Below the pieces are notes generated by a model. The model was not told the DNA's origin and did not search any database. It worked only from the letters and a program-made list of their open reading frames with translations. A program made the translations under genes and the position numbers. A DNA stretch of 64,000 nt from Deroplatys truncata (lineage: Eukaryota > Arthropoda > Insecta > Mantodea > Mantidae), in NCBI GenBank assembly GCA_030765065.1, contig CM060989.1, positions 35,207,501-35,271,500 on the forward strand, written 5' to 3'. Shown here in pieces: positions 22,757 to 33,296 of this stretch; position 1 is the stretch's first letter, and each line of letters begins with the position of its first letter.

Positions 22757-24192
22757 GACCAATCGTCAGCAATATTGATTCTCCTACCTACAAACTGGCA
22801 AAATGGTTAGTACAGAGATTCTCTTCACTACCAAAATTCAACAGCAAAAACATAATGAATTCAGAAGATTTAATACAGAAGATAAAATCCCTGGAACTCG
22901 AACCAGAAGACAGATTAGTTTCCTTTGATGTCACTGCACTATTTCCAAGTGTCCCTACAGATCAACTCCTGCGTCAATTAAAGAAATGGCTACAGCAGAC
23001 TAACCTACTTGAAGAAGAAATAGAAGACCTCATACAACTTACCAATTTATGCATTGGACAAAATTGTTTTAGTTTCAATAAGAAGTTCTATCAACAACCA
23101 ACTGGTCTAACCATGGGCAACCCACTTTCACCCTTCTTGGCAGATTTATTTATGAGCTACTTAGAAATACACATAACAACTTCCTTTCCATACATGTTTA
23201 AAGTTTGGCACAGATATGTTGACGACATCTTCGCTGTTGTCCCTAATAGGTTCATACAAGACTCCTTAGCCTTACTAAACCTACAGAACCAATCAATAAA
23301 ATTCACCATAGAAATAGAAAAAGAAGGCATGCTACCATTTTTAGACCTAAAAATCATCAGAGAACAAAAGAACCTAACCTTTGGCATATACAGGAAGCCA
23401 ACACACTCTACTAATTACATAAAAAATAAGAGTTTCAATCCAACCACACACAAACATGCAGTACTAAACAGCCTAACACATAGACTGGTATATACCCCCT
23501 TAAATAAAAAAGAATACCAGTTAGAATACCAGCATATAGTAGACACAGCAATACATAATGGGTACAACAAAGCAACTATTGACAAAAAAATTGCAAAATT
23601 CAAACGACAGATGCACATCAGAAACACAACTAATCTCAGCCAGCAAGATAAAGAACTAAAGTTCAAGAAATTCACATACCACCCAAGAACATTTCACAAA
23701 TTTAAGAAGATTTTCATGAAACATAACATCAGCCTAGCTCCACAGAACAAATTTAACATAGAGAAATTACTTTGTAACAAGTTAAAAGACCCCATTCCAC
23801 AAGACAAAAAAGCTGGAATCTATAAAATCAATTGTTCAGATTGCAATAAAGTATACATTGGTAAGACAAAAAGAAACTTAGAAACTAGGCTAAAGGAGCA
23901 CATGAGATGTATTAAATACAAACAAATGGACAAATCTGCAGTTTCACACCATTTTTGGATCACTAATCACAACATCAAACCCAATATTACATTAGTCAAA
24001 CCAGCCAAATTTGCAGCCGAATTAGATGCATGGGAGAAGATCACCATTCTAAAACACAACACACATCTAATGAATTTTGATTTGCCGCCACCAAATCCTC
24101 TCTGGAAGTACATTTCTCCACCACAAGATGCCACCACAGGATCCAGTCCAAAAAACGGAAACACCAACAACACGGGCCAGTCGACGAGTTAA
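22714..24192 (+). CDS. PLE alpha-1 reverse transcriptase and GIY-YIG endonuclease (492 codons)
   Basis: In order: LPKIHKPGNKMRPIVS (RT motif 1-2 region, residues 4-19), SFDV with catalytic Asp72, QQPTGLTMGNPLSPFLADL (motif B), YVDD at 168-171 (catalytic pair intact), LPFLDLKI, then an uninterrupted linker. The endonuclease follows, with GIY at 368-370 and YIG at 381-383, a C-S-D-C pair between them, R-L-K-E-H, and W-E-K after HHFW. The C-terminus ends TGSSPKNGNTNN. All key residues are present, so this half looks functional in sequence. The upstream portion needed for a complete protein is in another frame. The first ATG is probably only an internal methionine. Confidence 0.9.
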   Translation: MYALPKIHKPGNKMRPIVSNIDSPTYKLAKWLVQRFSSLPKFNSKNIMNSEDLIQKIKSLELEPEDRLVSFDVTALFPSVPTDQLLRQLKKWLQQTNLLEEEIEDLIQLTNLCIGQNCFSFNKKFYQQPTGLTMGNPLSPFLADLFMSYLEIHITTSFPYMFKVWHRYVDDIFAVVPNRFIQDSLALLNLQNQSIKFTIEIEKEGMLPFLDLKIIREQKNLTFGIYRKPTHSTNYIKNKSFNPTTHKHAVLNSLTHRLVYTPLNKKEYQLEYQHIVDTAIHNGYNKATIDKKIAKFKRQMHIRNTTNLSQQDKELKFKKFTYHPRTFHKFKKIFMKHNISLAPQNKFNIEKLLCNKLKDPIPQDKKAGIYKINCSDCNKVYIGKTKRNLETRLKEHMRCIKYKQMDKSAVSHHFWITNHNIKPNITLVKPAKFAAELDAWEKITILKHNTHLMNFDLPPPNPLWKYISPPQDATTGSSPKNGNTNNTGQSTS

Positions 24193-24263
24193 CCTTCTGA
24201 TGATGGGAACAACGGTTTCCCGAAACATGTTAAGTGAGTAAACTTAAGTGATGTTAGTGTTAC
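24188..24263 (+). ncRNA. hammerhead-ribozyme-like motif, PLE alpha-1 right end
   Basis: It starts at the stop-codon end of the endonuclease frame. Parts: helix-I 5' arm GTTAACCTT (24188-24196), CTGATGA (24197-24203), helix II TGGGAA/TTTCCC (24204-24209, 24216-24221; one U-C mismatch or an extra U next to the core), GAAA (24222-24225), and a helix-III hairpin closed by CAT/ATG and TTAAGT/ACTTAA. Then comes TTA (24254-24256) as the expected N-U-H cleavage triplet, and a helix-I 3' arm GTGTTAC with partial pairing. Hammerhead ribozymes in PLE termini are known from the literature. The extra U beside helix II departs from the usual consensus, so activity is uncertain. Confidence 0.65.
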
Positions 24264-24712
24264 AATTCCGACTCACCTTTAAATAAATGAGAACAGTTAT
24301 TTACAAGGAAGTGAAACTCCATCAGAAAGAGGGCAAATTCCTAAACCATCTGGAATGCAGTATGCATGAAAATAACTTTGTTATCGCAGCTTATAATTTC
24401 GTTTTATTTCTCCTCATTTTGGCCGACAAGTTTGCATTATTCTGTTTCTATATTGTCAAAAGTGGTAATTTATTCTGCACATGTTGCAATGTTTATGCTG
24501 AGTTATTTTTAATTAATAATAATACGAAATAGTTATTCACTGACGTTTGCTACTTATGTACACTTTTTGTATCCGCTTAGACACGATAGAAAGGAGAACA
24601 ATCAGCTGTTGTTGTTTACTAGCTATTCTGGCAACGTCGCAACCACAATATAGCCAACGTTACGTGAAGCCACACGAACTGTCAAGTGCAAAGATTCAAC
24701 GGCGGGGGTGTA

Positions 24713-25360
24713 GTTTGCTTATTATTACAAAATAATTACTAATCCTTAACAAAAGCTTACCTTGCACATTAATTAATTGAGAGCCTTTAAGATCCATTTT
24801 TGAAGTCTCATTAAGGAGAGAAACCATGAAAAATCTTAATCTAGGCAAATAACCGTACAAAAGAATCAAATCCAAGAGCTCTGGATTTCCAGTCATATAA
24901 ACTAACCACAAGACCGCAGAGAGCAATGACTACACAGGCGTGCAAAGATTTTGCAGCACAGAATATTTTACATCATAATGGTCAAATTGGATGCTTTGAT
25001 TTCGAAAAATAATAACTGTTTTTTGCATATCACACTCAGATTTTGAATAATTCTGCCTCAACACAAAATTGGAAGCTCAGTATGCTAGTAATAACATTGC
25101 TGCATATCCGACTTACAGCATGGTTGATTACAATATGTAAACATGCTAAATCATGTGACGTCATGTTGTATAGTGTATTGTTGTGACATCCTAACTTGAT
25201 AGGTTGTCTTGGAACAGCTTACGAAGCAAAAGATTAGTGTCTATTTATTGACTCAAGCAAGAGAAGTCTGAAAGGTGTTCTGCTGCACAAGGGCAATATG
25301 TTTGCTTCAGTTCCAAGAGCTCCTCAACATCCCGTAAATAAACATACCAAAATTTGTATA
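24713..25360. other. intronic sequence, nothing recognised
   Basis: About 650 bp without recognised gene or element. A short minus-strand open frame (24696-24926) has no recognisable domain. Confidence 0.45.
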
Positions 25361-25365
25361 CTGTC

Positions 25366-26160
25366 CTAGAAAAAAATTAAATATAATGAACACAAGTGGT
25401 ATGTGTGCTGTGATCTTAAAGTGTGCAGTATTTTATTGGGCCAACAAGCAGGGTACACAAAATTCCTGTACTTTTTGTGTGAATGGGACTCTAGAGCCAG
25501 AAAAAGACACTGGGGTGAAACTAATTGGCCAAAAAGGAAAGATTTAGTAATAGGGAAAAAATGTAATAAATCACTTGCTGATTGACTCACAAAAGGTTTT
25601 GCTACCCCCATTACATGTCAAATTAGGAATAATAAAGCAATTTGTCAAATCTTTGGGCAAAAGTGGTCCATGTTTCCAACATCTTATTCAGAAATTACCA
25701 ATGTTGTCTGAACCAAAAGTGAAAGAAGGCATTTTTAAAGGTCTACGGATTTGCAAACTCATGAAGGATGTTCATTTTAGAAATATCATGACAGATATAG
25801 AGCTTCAAGCTTGGGACTCATTCAATGAAGTTATTTACAAGTTTTTGGGTAATGTTAAAGATGACCAATATGAGCATATTGTTAAAACCATGCTCAAAAG
25901 GTTAAAGGCACTCGTATACAATATGAGCTTAAAATTGCATTTTCTGCATTTGCATCTTGAATTTCTTCCTGAAAACTTGGGTGCACTAAGTGAAGAACAG
26001 GGAGAGAGATTCCGCCAGGCCATAAAGGGGATGGAAACAAGGTAACGGGGTTGATGGGACATCTCCAAGAAGGCTGTTGGTGTCATCTGTTGGTGTTTAA
26101 TTAGAACAACACTCGTCAGGACCACAAACACAATAAAGCGGAGGAGAAAACAATCATAAG
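25366..26160 (+). pseudogene. transposon-derived protein remnant of unnamed type
   Basis: Two frames joined by a frameshift near 25580. The first reads YTKFLYFLCEWDSRARKRHW and NWPKRKDLVIGK. The second reads LLPPLHVKLGIIKQFVKSLG, EGIFKGLRICKLM, then LSEEQGERFRQAIKGMETR (25575-26045). I recognise the pattern (C-E-W-D, L-P-P-L-H-x-K-L-G, S-E-E-Q-G-E-R-F) as that of uncharacterised, repeated proteins in insect and cnidarian genomes, probably transposon ORFs, but cannot name the superfamily. Continuing codons after 26045 are interrupted by stops (W-D-I-S-K-K-A). No terminal repeats were found. Confidence 0.55.
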
Positions 26161-26620
26161 GTGTTTTGAAATTTCCTAATTCAATGTAAAGTGTTGCATC
26201 TGTAGAATTGAGACTGTTTCTTAGTTTGGATGATTTCACGCATTTCAAATTGTACTTAAAAATTAGAAATAAACACAAATATTACATATTTCCTTTCTGC
26301 ATGCTAAAAGAATGGAAAGCAGATTTGAATTCCATTTAGGTTTACAGATCTGTTTAACCCTGTGCTGCAGAAAAAAATTTTACATTCGCAGGCCTGTGTT
26401 ATATGTGGTATTCTTTATAAAGGCTGGTTCACAACAACCAAAATCAAAACAAGAACGGTAAGCAATTCAGCAAACAACATATTGGTTCAAAATAGCCTAG
26501 TAACAAGAATAGGAATGCATATCAGTGATCACATTGATCACAAAGTGGAAAGTCGATTTTGCACATTGAGATTTCATTTGTTTTTAACTGGCCAATGTCC
26601 AATTCAGTCAATATAATGCA

Positions 26621-26868
26621 GGTTAGCCAATGTCAAAATTCAATAGAGTTAGCATTATCTGAATACAGATCCTTATCTTTCTGATTATTTTTGAGTTGCA
26701 GGTTAGCCAACGTCAAAATTCAATAGAGTTAGCATTATCTGAATACAGATCCTTATCTTTCTGATTATTTTTGAGTTGCAGGTTAGCCAACATCAAAATT
26801 CAATAGAGTTAGCATTATCTGAATACAGATCCTTATCTTTCTGATTATTTTTGAGTTGCAGGTTAGCA
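26621..26868 (+). repeat. 80-bp tandem repeat, three units
   Basis: Units start at 26621, 26701 and 26781 with GGTTAGCCAA, and a fourth partial unit starts at 26861. They are almost identical; only the positions after GGTTAGCCAA differ (TG, CG, CA). The spacing is exact, the repeats abut without unique spacers, and no cas-type context exists. Confidence 0.95.
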
Positions 26869-26879
26869 AACTATGGATA

Positions 26880-27073
26880 ACTCTTTTACTAGAAGAATCA
26901 ATGCTCAATGGATCTGCAGGTGTCAGGATCCGAGGTTATGACACACATATGCTAGAATTTCTTGCAGCTTCATGTTTCCAGCTTGTGACTAGAGAGAGCA
27001 CTAGTGGCTGTTTCATGTCACAGCCGCCTAGAATCGTCTCTACAGGAAGAGTCTAATATGCACACTATAGATC
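26880..27073 (+). repeat. unnamed repeat R, copy 1, left part
   Basis: It aligns with the reverse complement of 50359-50525 (shared CACATATGCTAGAATTTCTT, GAGAGAGC-CTAGTGGCTGTTT, GAAGAGTCTAAT-TGCACA). Its right part is at 29525-29640. The two are separated by the mariner at 27074-29524. Confidence 0.75.
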
Positions 27074-29524
27074 TACGAGGGCTGTCCCAGAAGCACCCAA
27101 CCTGACGTATATATAGTGGCAGTTGTTTCAAACAAATGTCTATGGTAGAAATTACCTACCTTATAAAGCTTAAGTTTGAAGTTCGATGATGCTACACATT
27201 TAGTAATTGCTTTGGCAGCCATTAATAGTGAACTCTCTCAGCCAATTTGTACGAGGGTAATCCCAAAAGTAAGGTCTCCAATTTTTTTTAAAATACAAAC
27301 AAACTTTTATTGACAACAAATGGTACAGAGTTTTGAAGCTTTAACATTTGTCTATTTTTCCACATAATCGCCATTTCGGTCGATGCATGTTTGTAGATGC
27401 CGTGGCAGTTTTTGTATGCCCATGTCATACCAGCTTGCCGCCATGCTCTTGAACAAGTGATGGACTCATTTTTCACTTCATCGTCGTCACCGAAGCGTTT
27501 TCCAGCCAAGTGTTCTTTCAACTTGGGAAACAAGTGGTAGTCACTGGGTGCTAAGTCCGGACTATAGGGTGCATTGGTGATGGTTTCCCATCCAAACTGT
27601 TGCAGAAGATTCATGGTTTGACGGGCGGTGTGGGGGCGAGCATTGTCATGGAGAAGGCTTATGCCCTTGCTCAACATTCCTCTTCTACGGTTCTGAATTG
27701 CCGTCTGAGTTTTCTTAATGTCTGACAATATCTGTCGGCATTTATTGTTGTCCCAGGATCCATAAAGTCGACCAACAATATCCCCTTTCGAACCCAAAAC
27801 ACAGTTGCCATGACTTTACTGGCAGACTGTGTTCTCTTGAATTTTCGCGGCTTGGGTGACCCATCTTGCACTCTTGGGACCCATCTTGCGCACACCTTCT
27901 GAAATTTCAACTCTTCAATCAAAGTCTGATGAATAGTGCTTCGAGAAATCTCAGGAATAACAATGCAGAGCTCATCGAGAGTGATCCACCGATCTTGAAG
28001 CACGATATGTTCAACCTTTGCGATTGTTTCGTCAGAAATGGACGGTCTCCCGCTTCTTTCCTCGTCATGAATTTCCGTGCGACCATTTGCAAATTCTCTA
28101 CACCACTTGCGGACATTTTTGACATCCATACAAGACTCTGCATATACTTCCATCAACTGTCGATGAATTTCGACAGATTTAACCCCTTTTGAACTCATAA
28201 AGCGAATAACTGCGCGAACTTTGCACTTGGCGGTAGTGGCTAACGGGAGCTCCATTATAACTGGCTGTCAAGCCAAGACTGAGGGCGCTAAGGGATGTGC
28301 GGTGGTTTCTGAAGAGAGTGGAGGGAGGAAGGAAAAAAGCAGTATGGCCAAGATTCACACAAACAGTTTCCCTGCGATCCCAGCGCTTTGGAGACCTTAC
28401 TTTTGGGATTACCCTCGTAAACATGGATAAAACTGGCCATTGTTATGTCATTTGAAAGGTCTTAGTCCCACTAATATTAAAGCTGAGCTAGATTCTACTC
28501 TGGGGGAATTTGCTCCTTCGTTTACAACAGTAAAATATTGGGTGACAGAGTTTAATCGAGGCCGTATGAGCTGCCAAGATGAACACCGCACTGGTCGACC
28601 AAATGAGGTGACCATGCCAGAAATTGTGAAGAAATTCCGCAAAATGGTATTGGATGACCGTCGACTGAAAGTGCATGAACTAGCATACATCGTAGGGCAT
28701 TTCAAAAAGTGCTGTACATAGCACACTGACTGAAAATTTAGACATGAGAAAGCTATGCACAAGATGTATGCGCGTTTACTCACAATGCAACAAAAGCAGC
28801 GTCGTGAGGATGTTTCATTTGAGTGTTTGGCAAGGTTTCGCTGCAATAAAGCTGAGTTTTTGCGTCAATTCATAACCATGGATGAAACATGTGTCCATCA
28901 CTTCACACCTGATACGAAGGAACGATCAAAACAGTGAATTGAAAGGGGAGAATCATTTCCAAAGTAGGTAAAGACAGTTCCATCTGCAGGCAAGGTCATG
29001 GCGTGGATGCGTGTGGAATAATTTTCATCGATTATCTTCAAAAAGGAAAAGCAATCAATGGCGGGTATTATGCAAACTTATTGCAGCATTTGAATAATGA
29101 AATCAAGCAAAAACGGCCAAAACGGCCGCATTTAGCTAAAAAGAAAGTTCTGTTTCATCAAGACAATGCACCAGTTCACACATCCATTATCGTCATGGCC
29201 AAAATCAATAAATTAAAGTTCGAATTGCTTCTTCATGCACCCTATTTGCCAGATTAAGCACCTCTGATTATTTTCTATTTTCAAAGTTGAAGAAATAGCT
29301 TGGTGCTGAAAGATTTGCCAACAATGAAGAGGTGGAGTCTGCAGTTGATGGCTATTTTGCAGAACTTGATGGTTCTCACTATAAACAGGGTATCGAGGCT
29401 ATTGAACATTGCTGGGAAAAGTGTATCGAGCTGAAAGGAGGCTATGTAGAGAAGTAAAGTTGTTTTTTCCCAAAATTTTTATGTTTTCTTTGTTAGGTCG
29501 GTTACTTCTGGGACAGCCCTCGTA
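27074..29524 (+). mobile_element. mariner transposon (M2) with a second mariner nested inside
   Basis: Terminal repeats CGAGGGCTGTCCCAGAAG at the left and its near-complement CTTCTGGGACAGCCCTCG at the right lie at TA (27074-27075, 29523-29524). The transposase begins MDKTGHCYVM near 28422 and continues as HLKGLSPTNIKAELDSTLGE (28449-28721). It carries ITMDETCVHHFTP (first catalytic Asp, about 28880-28900), GIIFIDYLQKGKAINGGYYA, HQDNAPVHTS (second Asp) and LLHAPYLPD (third Asp), then a stop. Several frameshifts (after LKVHELA and after KQ, and at D-stop-A-P) make it dead. A different mariner lies between its left end and its start codon. The 5' end of a sister copy is at 63837-64000. Confidence 0.92.
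27250..28419 (-). mobile_element. mariner transposon (M1), internally deleted
   Basis: Terminal repeats CGAGGGTAATCCCAAAAGTA and its complement at the right end are bordered by TA (27250-27251, 28418-28419). The minus-strand transposase starts MELPLATTAKCKVRAVIRF at 28255. The helix-turn-helix region (WCREFANGRTEIHDEERSGR) is clear. After CARWVPR the protein jumps to GSPKPRKFKRT, so about 50 residues that normally hold the first catalytic aspartate (G-D-E-T-W) are missing. HDNARPHTA and YSPDLAPSDYH, with the other two, are present after a frameshift near 27740. It inserted in M2, just upstream of that element's start codon. Confidence 0.92.
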
Positions 29525-29640
29525 ATATGCTATGCCTAGGAACCAGAAAGTTAAAACTCGGATAAGCCTTCTTTCCCATTCCTGGGGGCCCTAGAAAGCT
29601 TCCTGTCAATTGTGAATGCTGACATTAAAATACATGTATT
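29525..29640 (+). repeat. unnamed repeat R, copy 1, right part
   Basis: It aligns with the reverse complement of 49535-49650: GCCTAGGAACCAGAAAGTTA, CTTCTTTCCCATTC, GAAAGCTTCCTGT, ATTGTGAATGCT, ATACATGTATTT. It continues the block at 26880-27073 across the mariner insertion. Confidence 0.75.
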
Positions 29641-29839
29641 TAAACTTTTGTTGTTCTCATTCTGGTTACTGTACTCAACTGTCGTGAACCAACCATATAA
29701 CATCTGAAAATTTGGAATTTTCAAAATAATGGAGGAAGATGCAGTTATCATACTCATAATTTAATTAAGACCCACTTTCAACTGAAGTTCGTATTGGCTT
29801 AATGCTGTCTTCCATTCACTCAAGAAGTAGTAAGCTTAC

Positions 29840-30120
29840 CAAGCTATCCACAGGTACTGGCACTACAGGGGGCAGCTCTGTAGCCTCATCTGCTGTAGGC
29901 ACCAAAGCATGCTCAATGTGACTTTCGGTTTGCACATATTCCATGCCACCGTTGCCAAATATGGCTATCTTGTTGCTGATCTTTGGGAAAGGTATGGCTG
30001 GCACAATTGCACTTTCCTTGATCCTGGACGTGAGATCCATAATGGAAGATGCTACAGGCATATCTGCTAGAGAAACTGGTATTGTGAAGAACATTTCTGA
30101 TTGTGAATCACTCTTTGATC
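29840..30120 (-). CDS. TECPR2: TECPR2 exon, region between WD and linker
   Basis: A 281-bp exon: acceptor CTGTTATAG before GATCAAAG (phase 1 entry: the G left by the previous exon plus GA makes Gly), donor AGCTTG/gtaagc (phase 0). It reads GSKSDSQSEMFFTIPVSLAD, SRIKESAIVPAIPFPKIS and ends ELPPVVPVPVDSL. This is the low-complexity segment after the WD propeller and is weakly conserved. Assignment rests on matching phases at both ends and on its position between two strongly conserved exons. Confidence 0.82.
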
Positions 30121-30581
30121 CTATAACAGATACACATATGTTTACATTTTGGCAGTTCTTAAACTGATGATAGCACAAAGTATTACAATAAGGTAACCGT
30201 TAAGCGTAAACCTTCAGTATCAGTTCCTTTTATTTTTACATAATAAATATACTAGGACAGAAAACTATGAGGTGGAAGGGATATAGACATCTTTAAATCT
30301 GAGAGACACCAATTGGCTGATTGAAAACATTTACGGCCATTTTACTTGTCTTTCACAGATTAATAGAAAATGCTTTAAAAACACACATGTGGCACCATAC
30401 ACTTTCCCTTGTGGATGGGAGAGAGAAATCATAGCTGCTCCTAGCAGAAAGCACATTGTGTATCGAAGCCAATGAATGTATTAATGCATTATAAGAATGA
30501 TAATTATGCTTGCTGTGGTATTTAACTCTCAAGATCTTTCGTATATCTGCAGCAAAATTTCATTAACTTAATTATGAAAGC

Positions 30582-31709
30582 AATTCGGAAAGTAAGTTCC
30601 ATTAACTTTTTTTTTAAGAAATGGTGTTTATTTTTAGAATCTTTATTATATTCAAGTAAAAAGTAAATTGTAAATTATTTTTCATCATGATTTCCATTTC
30701 CATTCAGGCATTTGTCATGCCCCTTCACAAGCCTTGAAATCTCCTCTGCATAGAACTCTGCCACCTGTGATTGTAGAAACCCTATGACACTCTCTTGAGC
30801 TCATCCACTTTAAACTTATGTAACACAAGCTATTTCTTAATTTTTGGAATAGGTGATAAGTCACTCAGAGCCATATCAGGGCTGGATGTTCAAAAACTTC
30901 CTGTTAGAACTGTTGCAGAGGTTTTGAGTGCAAGCAGCTGTATGTGGACAAGCATGATCATGGAAGAAAACGACCTCAGAGCTCAAGATATGTTATCTCG
31001 TTTGTTCTGCATTGCTCTTCTAAGTTTGGTTAGTGTTTGACAATAGATGTCAAAGTTTATTATTGTACTTCATTCCACAAACTCTACCAACAATACACCT
31101 TGCTTGTCCCCCCCCCCCCAAAGGGTTCCATGAGCTTCTTCGTTAAAATGTTTGGAGGCATTTTTGTGGTTTCATAGGGGAGTTGTGTGACCCCATGCCA
31201 CTGATTGTCTTTTTGTTTTCACATTCATGTACAAAAACATCTCATCTACCATGACAAAGCTGCTTCCATCTTCATGGTTTTTTTGTGCTTCAGAGAGAAT
31301 CTTTGGCAACCACCAAACAAAAAAAAAGAATTGCAACAGCCTAACCTTTGTGTCATCACTGCCAACAGAACAGTTCTACTGATTTTCAGAAAATTCTCAT
31401 GGAGTTCTGAAATTGTGAAATGGCAATTTTGTCTGACATCATCCACCACTTTTGCAACAAGTTCGTCCTTCACACCAGATGACTGATTGCCCACTTCCTT
31501 CTTTATCATAGAAGTTAGTGCATCCATCTTGGAATTGATGACAACAATACTCTCACTCATAATGTTCTCATACCCTGGAAACAGTTGAATGCAACCTCAC
31601 TGATACTGCCAGGAGCAAGTTGAACCAAACTACACAGTGAATTGAGAATACCTCTGCTACCGCCCCTCCTGCTTGCGAATGACGAGACCAGAACTTACTT
31701 TCTGAATTG
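30582..31709 (-). mobile_element. decayed mariner-type element (M6)
   Basis: Inverted ends CAATTCGGAAAGTAAGTTCC (left) and ACAATTCAGAAAGTAAGTTC (right, complement). The minus strand encodes DELVAKVVDDVRQNCHFTIS (31470-31410), the helix-turn-helix part of a mariner transposase. The C-terminus VAEFYAEEISRLVKGHDKCL sits near the low-coordinate end (about 30700-30770). Catalytic regions are unrecognisable through stops and deletions. A C-run occurs at 31108-31120. Confidence 0.65.
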
Positions 31710-31968
31710 TCCTAGTAAAACAGAAAACACTTGTTTTAACTTGAATAAAAGAATGTAAGAAAATATAAAAATATTACCTGAAGTAACAAACCAAATAAGA
31801 GCGGTACTTTATAAATAAGCGGATGAAAACAAAAAGTCTGTTTACGCAAGCATTTAATGAAAACAAAGTAAAGTGGGTTTTTTAATTACATTAAAGCAAA
31901 ATAAATTACTTTATACATTTAATAAATGTGACTAACACCTAACAGTTAAACTATCTTATTTTTATTTA

Positions 31969-33146
31969 GGGCCGGTTTCACCAACAGATACTAAATTCTA
32001 ACACAATGTTAAACTGATTTAACACTGAAGTTAACACAAATTCTGTTTTATCAATGTTAACTTTAACAATTTGTTAAAGTCGGTGTTAAGTTAACATCCA
32101 CACACCTCTGTGTTAAAAGTTGGAAAATGGCTGCCGCAAACCAAGCTGTTGAGCGAGTTTGCTACAATTGATATTTTTGAATGTTATTCTTAACAGAAGA
32201 GCAGTTGTACGTTGTAATAAATCTAAAACCGTGCAAAAGGAGGAATGTTCAAAGCGATATAGACTGTCCAAGGGATTATGAGCATGGTTTTATGGGAAAT
32301 ACGAGAGGTTCAAACACTACCAACAGAGACATGCCTCTTTCTCCTATGCTACAGTGTTAATTAGGTACTTCGATTTTATGCTACTAACATTTACTTGGTG
32401 GGTGATAATGTTGGTATTTCCAAAGCTACCGTTTGTGGATGTATCCAGCAGATTTCCAAAGCAATTGCTTCAAGAAACAAACAATTTTTATTTTTTTCCG
32501 GGTCTGCTTGATTAATCAGAGATAACACATTTTCGTCCACTTTACTTTCAATGCAGTGTCCACCACCAGCTTTAAACCACCTTAAACGCTCTTCACACCT
32601 AATGTTTCTGGTGCTGCATTTTATGTTAGCATAAAATTGCCGTACTTGCTTACTGGACTTAAGAGAAACGCGTTCATTCCAATTAAATTACTTGTGGATT
32701 TTGTCCCAGGCTGCAATCTTATCCTTTAATGTAAGACTGTCAGCTTTATCGTACTTGATAATACGTCTATACTTATTAACCAGATGTTAATTAATGCATT
32801 TCAAACGCAAAACATTTGTTTCAGTTGACATCATGATTCTAACCTCAAACAATCAGGAACATCACATGGCCATTGAATGTAAGTAGATGTCGGCTACTGA
32901 CATAGAGAGCGCAGCGATACATAGACAAAAGTGCATCGCAGTACGTTCAGAAGCAGTGTAGCTCAGCCACCGCCTTCTCTAAAGCTAGCGTTCGCAGTTG
33001 TCTTTGACGTTAACAAAATATTAGCTAACAATTTGCTGTAAAAGCTTGATGAAACGCTACAGTTTTAACCTTATGTTAAACTTTGAACACCATGTTAACA
33101 AACGAGATGTTAGAGTATTTTTAACATCAGTTGGTGAAACCGGCCC
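31969..33146. mobile_element. PIF/Harbinger element 1, both gene remnants
   Basis: Ends GGGCCGGTTTCACCAAC and its complement GTTGGTGAAACCGGCCC are flanked by TTA on both sides (31966-31968, 33147-33149), the PIF/Harbinger target. On the plus strand (about 32400-32490) DNVGISKATVCGCIQQISKA matches the helix-turn-helix of a HARBI1-like transposase. On the minus strand (about 32840-32500) KADSLTLKDKIAAWDKIH, SSKQVRQFYANIK and RWFKAGGGHCIESKVDENVL match the Myb/SANT-like DNA-binding partner protein these elements carry. Both are interrupted by stops and lack the catalytic domain. Confidence 0.82.
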
Positions 33147-33296
33147 TTAAACAAATATTAAATGAAATAAAATAACAATGTTGGCAACACTGTTCACAGT
33201 GATATCACAGCTTTCTAAGGCATGTACCTATATATCAAGAAAAAAGGTCAAACATCTGTTAGGTAAATTGCCAGAAAACTATCACACTCATATTAT

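Larger units (their letters stand above)
21034..24286 (+). mobile_element. Penelope-like element, lineage alpha, copy 1 (near full length)
   Basis: A 12-bp direct repeat, ATGAGAACAGTT, flanks the insertion (21022-21033 and 24287-24298). At the left, 21034-21248 is the reverse complement of the right end (24070-24286), the inverted-end form typical of PLE pseudo-LTRs. Then a block of about 322 bp occurs twice in direct order (about 21250-21571 and 21579-21900, offset 329), ending in the 5' part of the coding region. The body encodes an N-terminal domain, reverse transcriptase and GIY-YIG endonuclease. One frameshift near 22700 separates two long frames. It is inserted in the helix-turn-helix codons of transposon A. 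Confidence 0.92.
20006..24710 (+). mobile_element. TA-flanked DNA transposon, copy A (hosts a PLE)
   Basis: The ends TATCCCCGCC...TTGCACTTGACAG (left) and CTGTCAAGTGCAAAG...CGGGGGTG (right) are inverted. TA flanks both (20004-20005, 24711-24712). The coding part starts near 20330 and is cut by an unidentified insertion of about 470 bp (20365-20835). It continues as LNSQALELLRRAQEFFEQE and AVQQTVAALGLNMRTV (20880-21033), where a PLE has inserted, and resumes at 24287 as MRTVIYKEVKLHQKEGK. This helix-turn-helix-like N-terminus matches copy B at 44943-45977. No catalytic domain remains, so the copy is non-autonomous. I do not recognise the family beyond TA targeting. Confidence 0.8.

Noticed and set aside
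23157-24173. Long open frames antisense to the PLE reverse transcriptase and endonuclease
   Set aside because: Shadows of the coding strand; they recur in all alpha copies only because the sense strand does.
26621-26868. CRISPR-like regular repeat
   Set aside because: The 80-bp units abut without variable spacers and the genome is eukaryotic.
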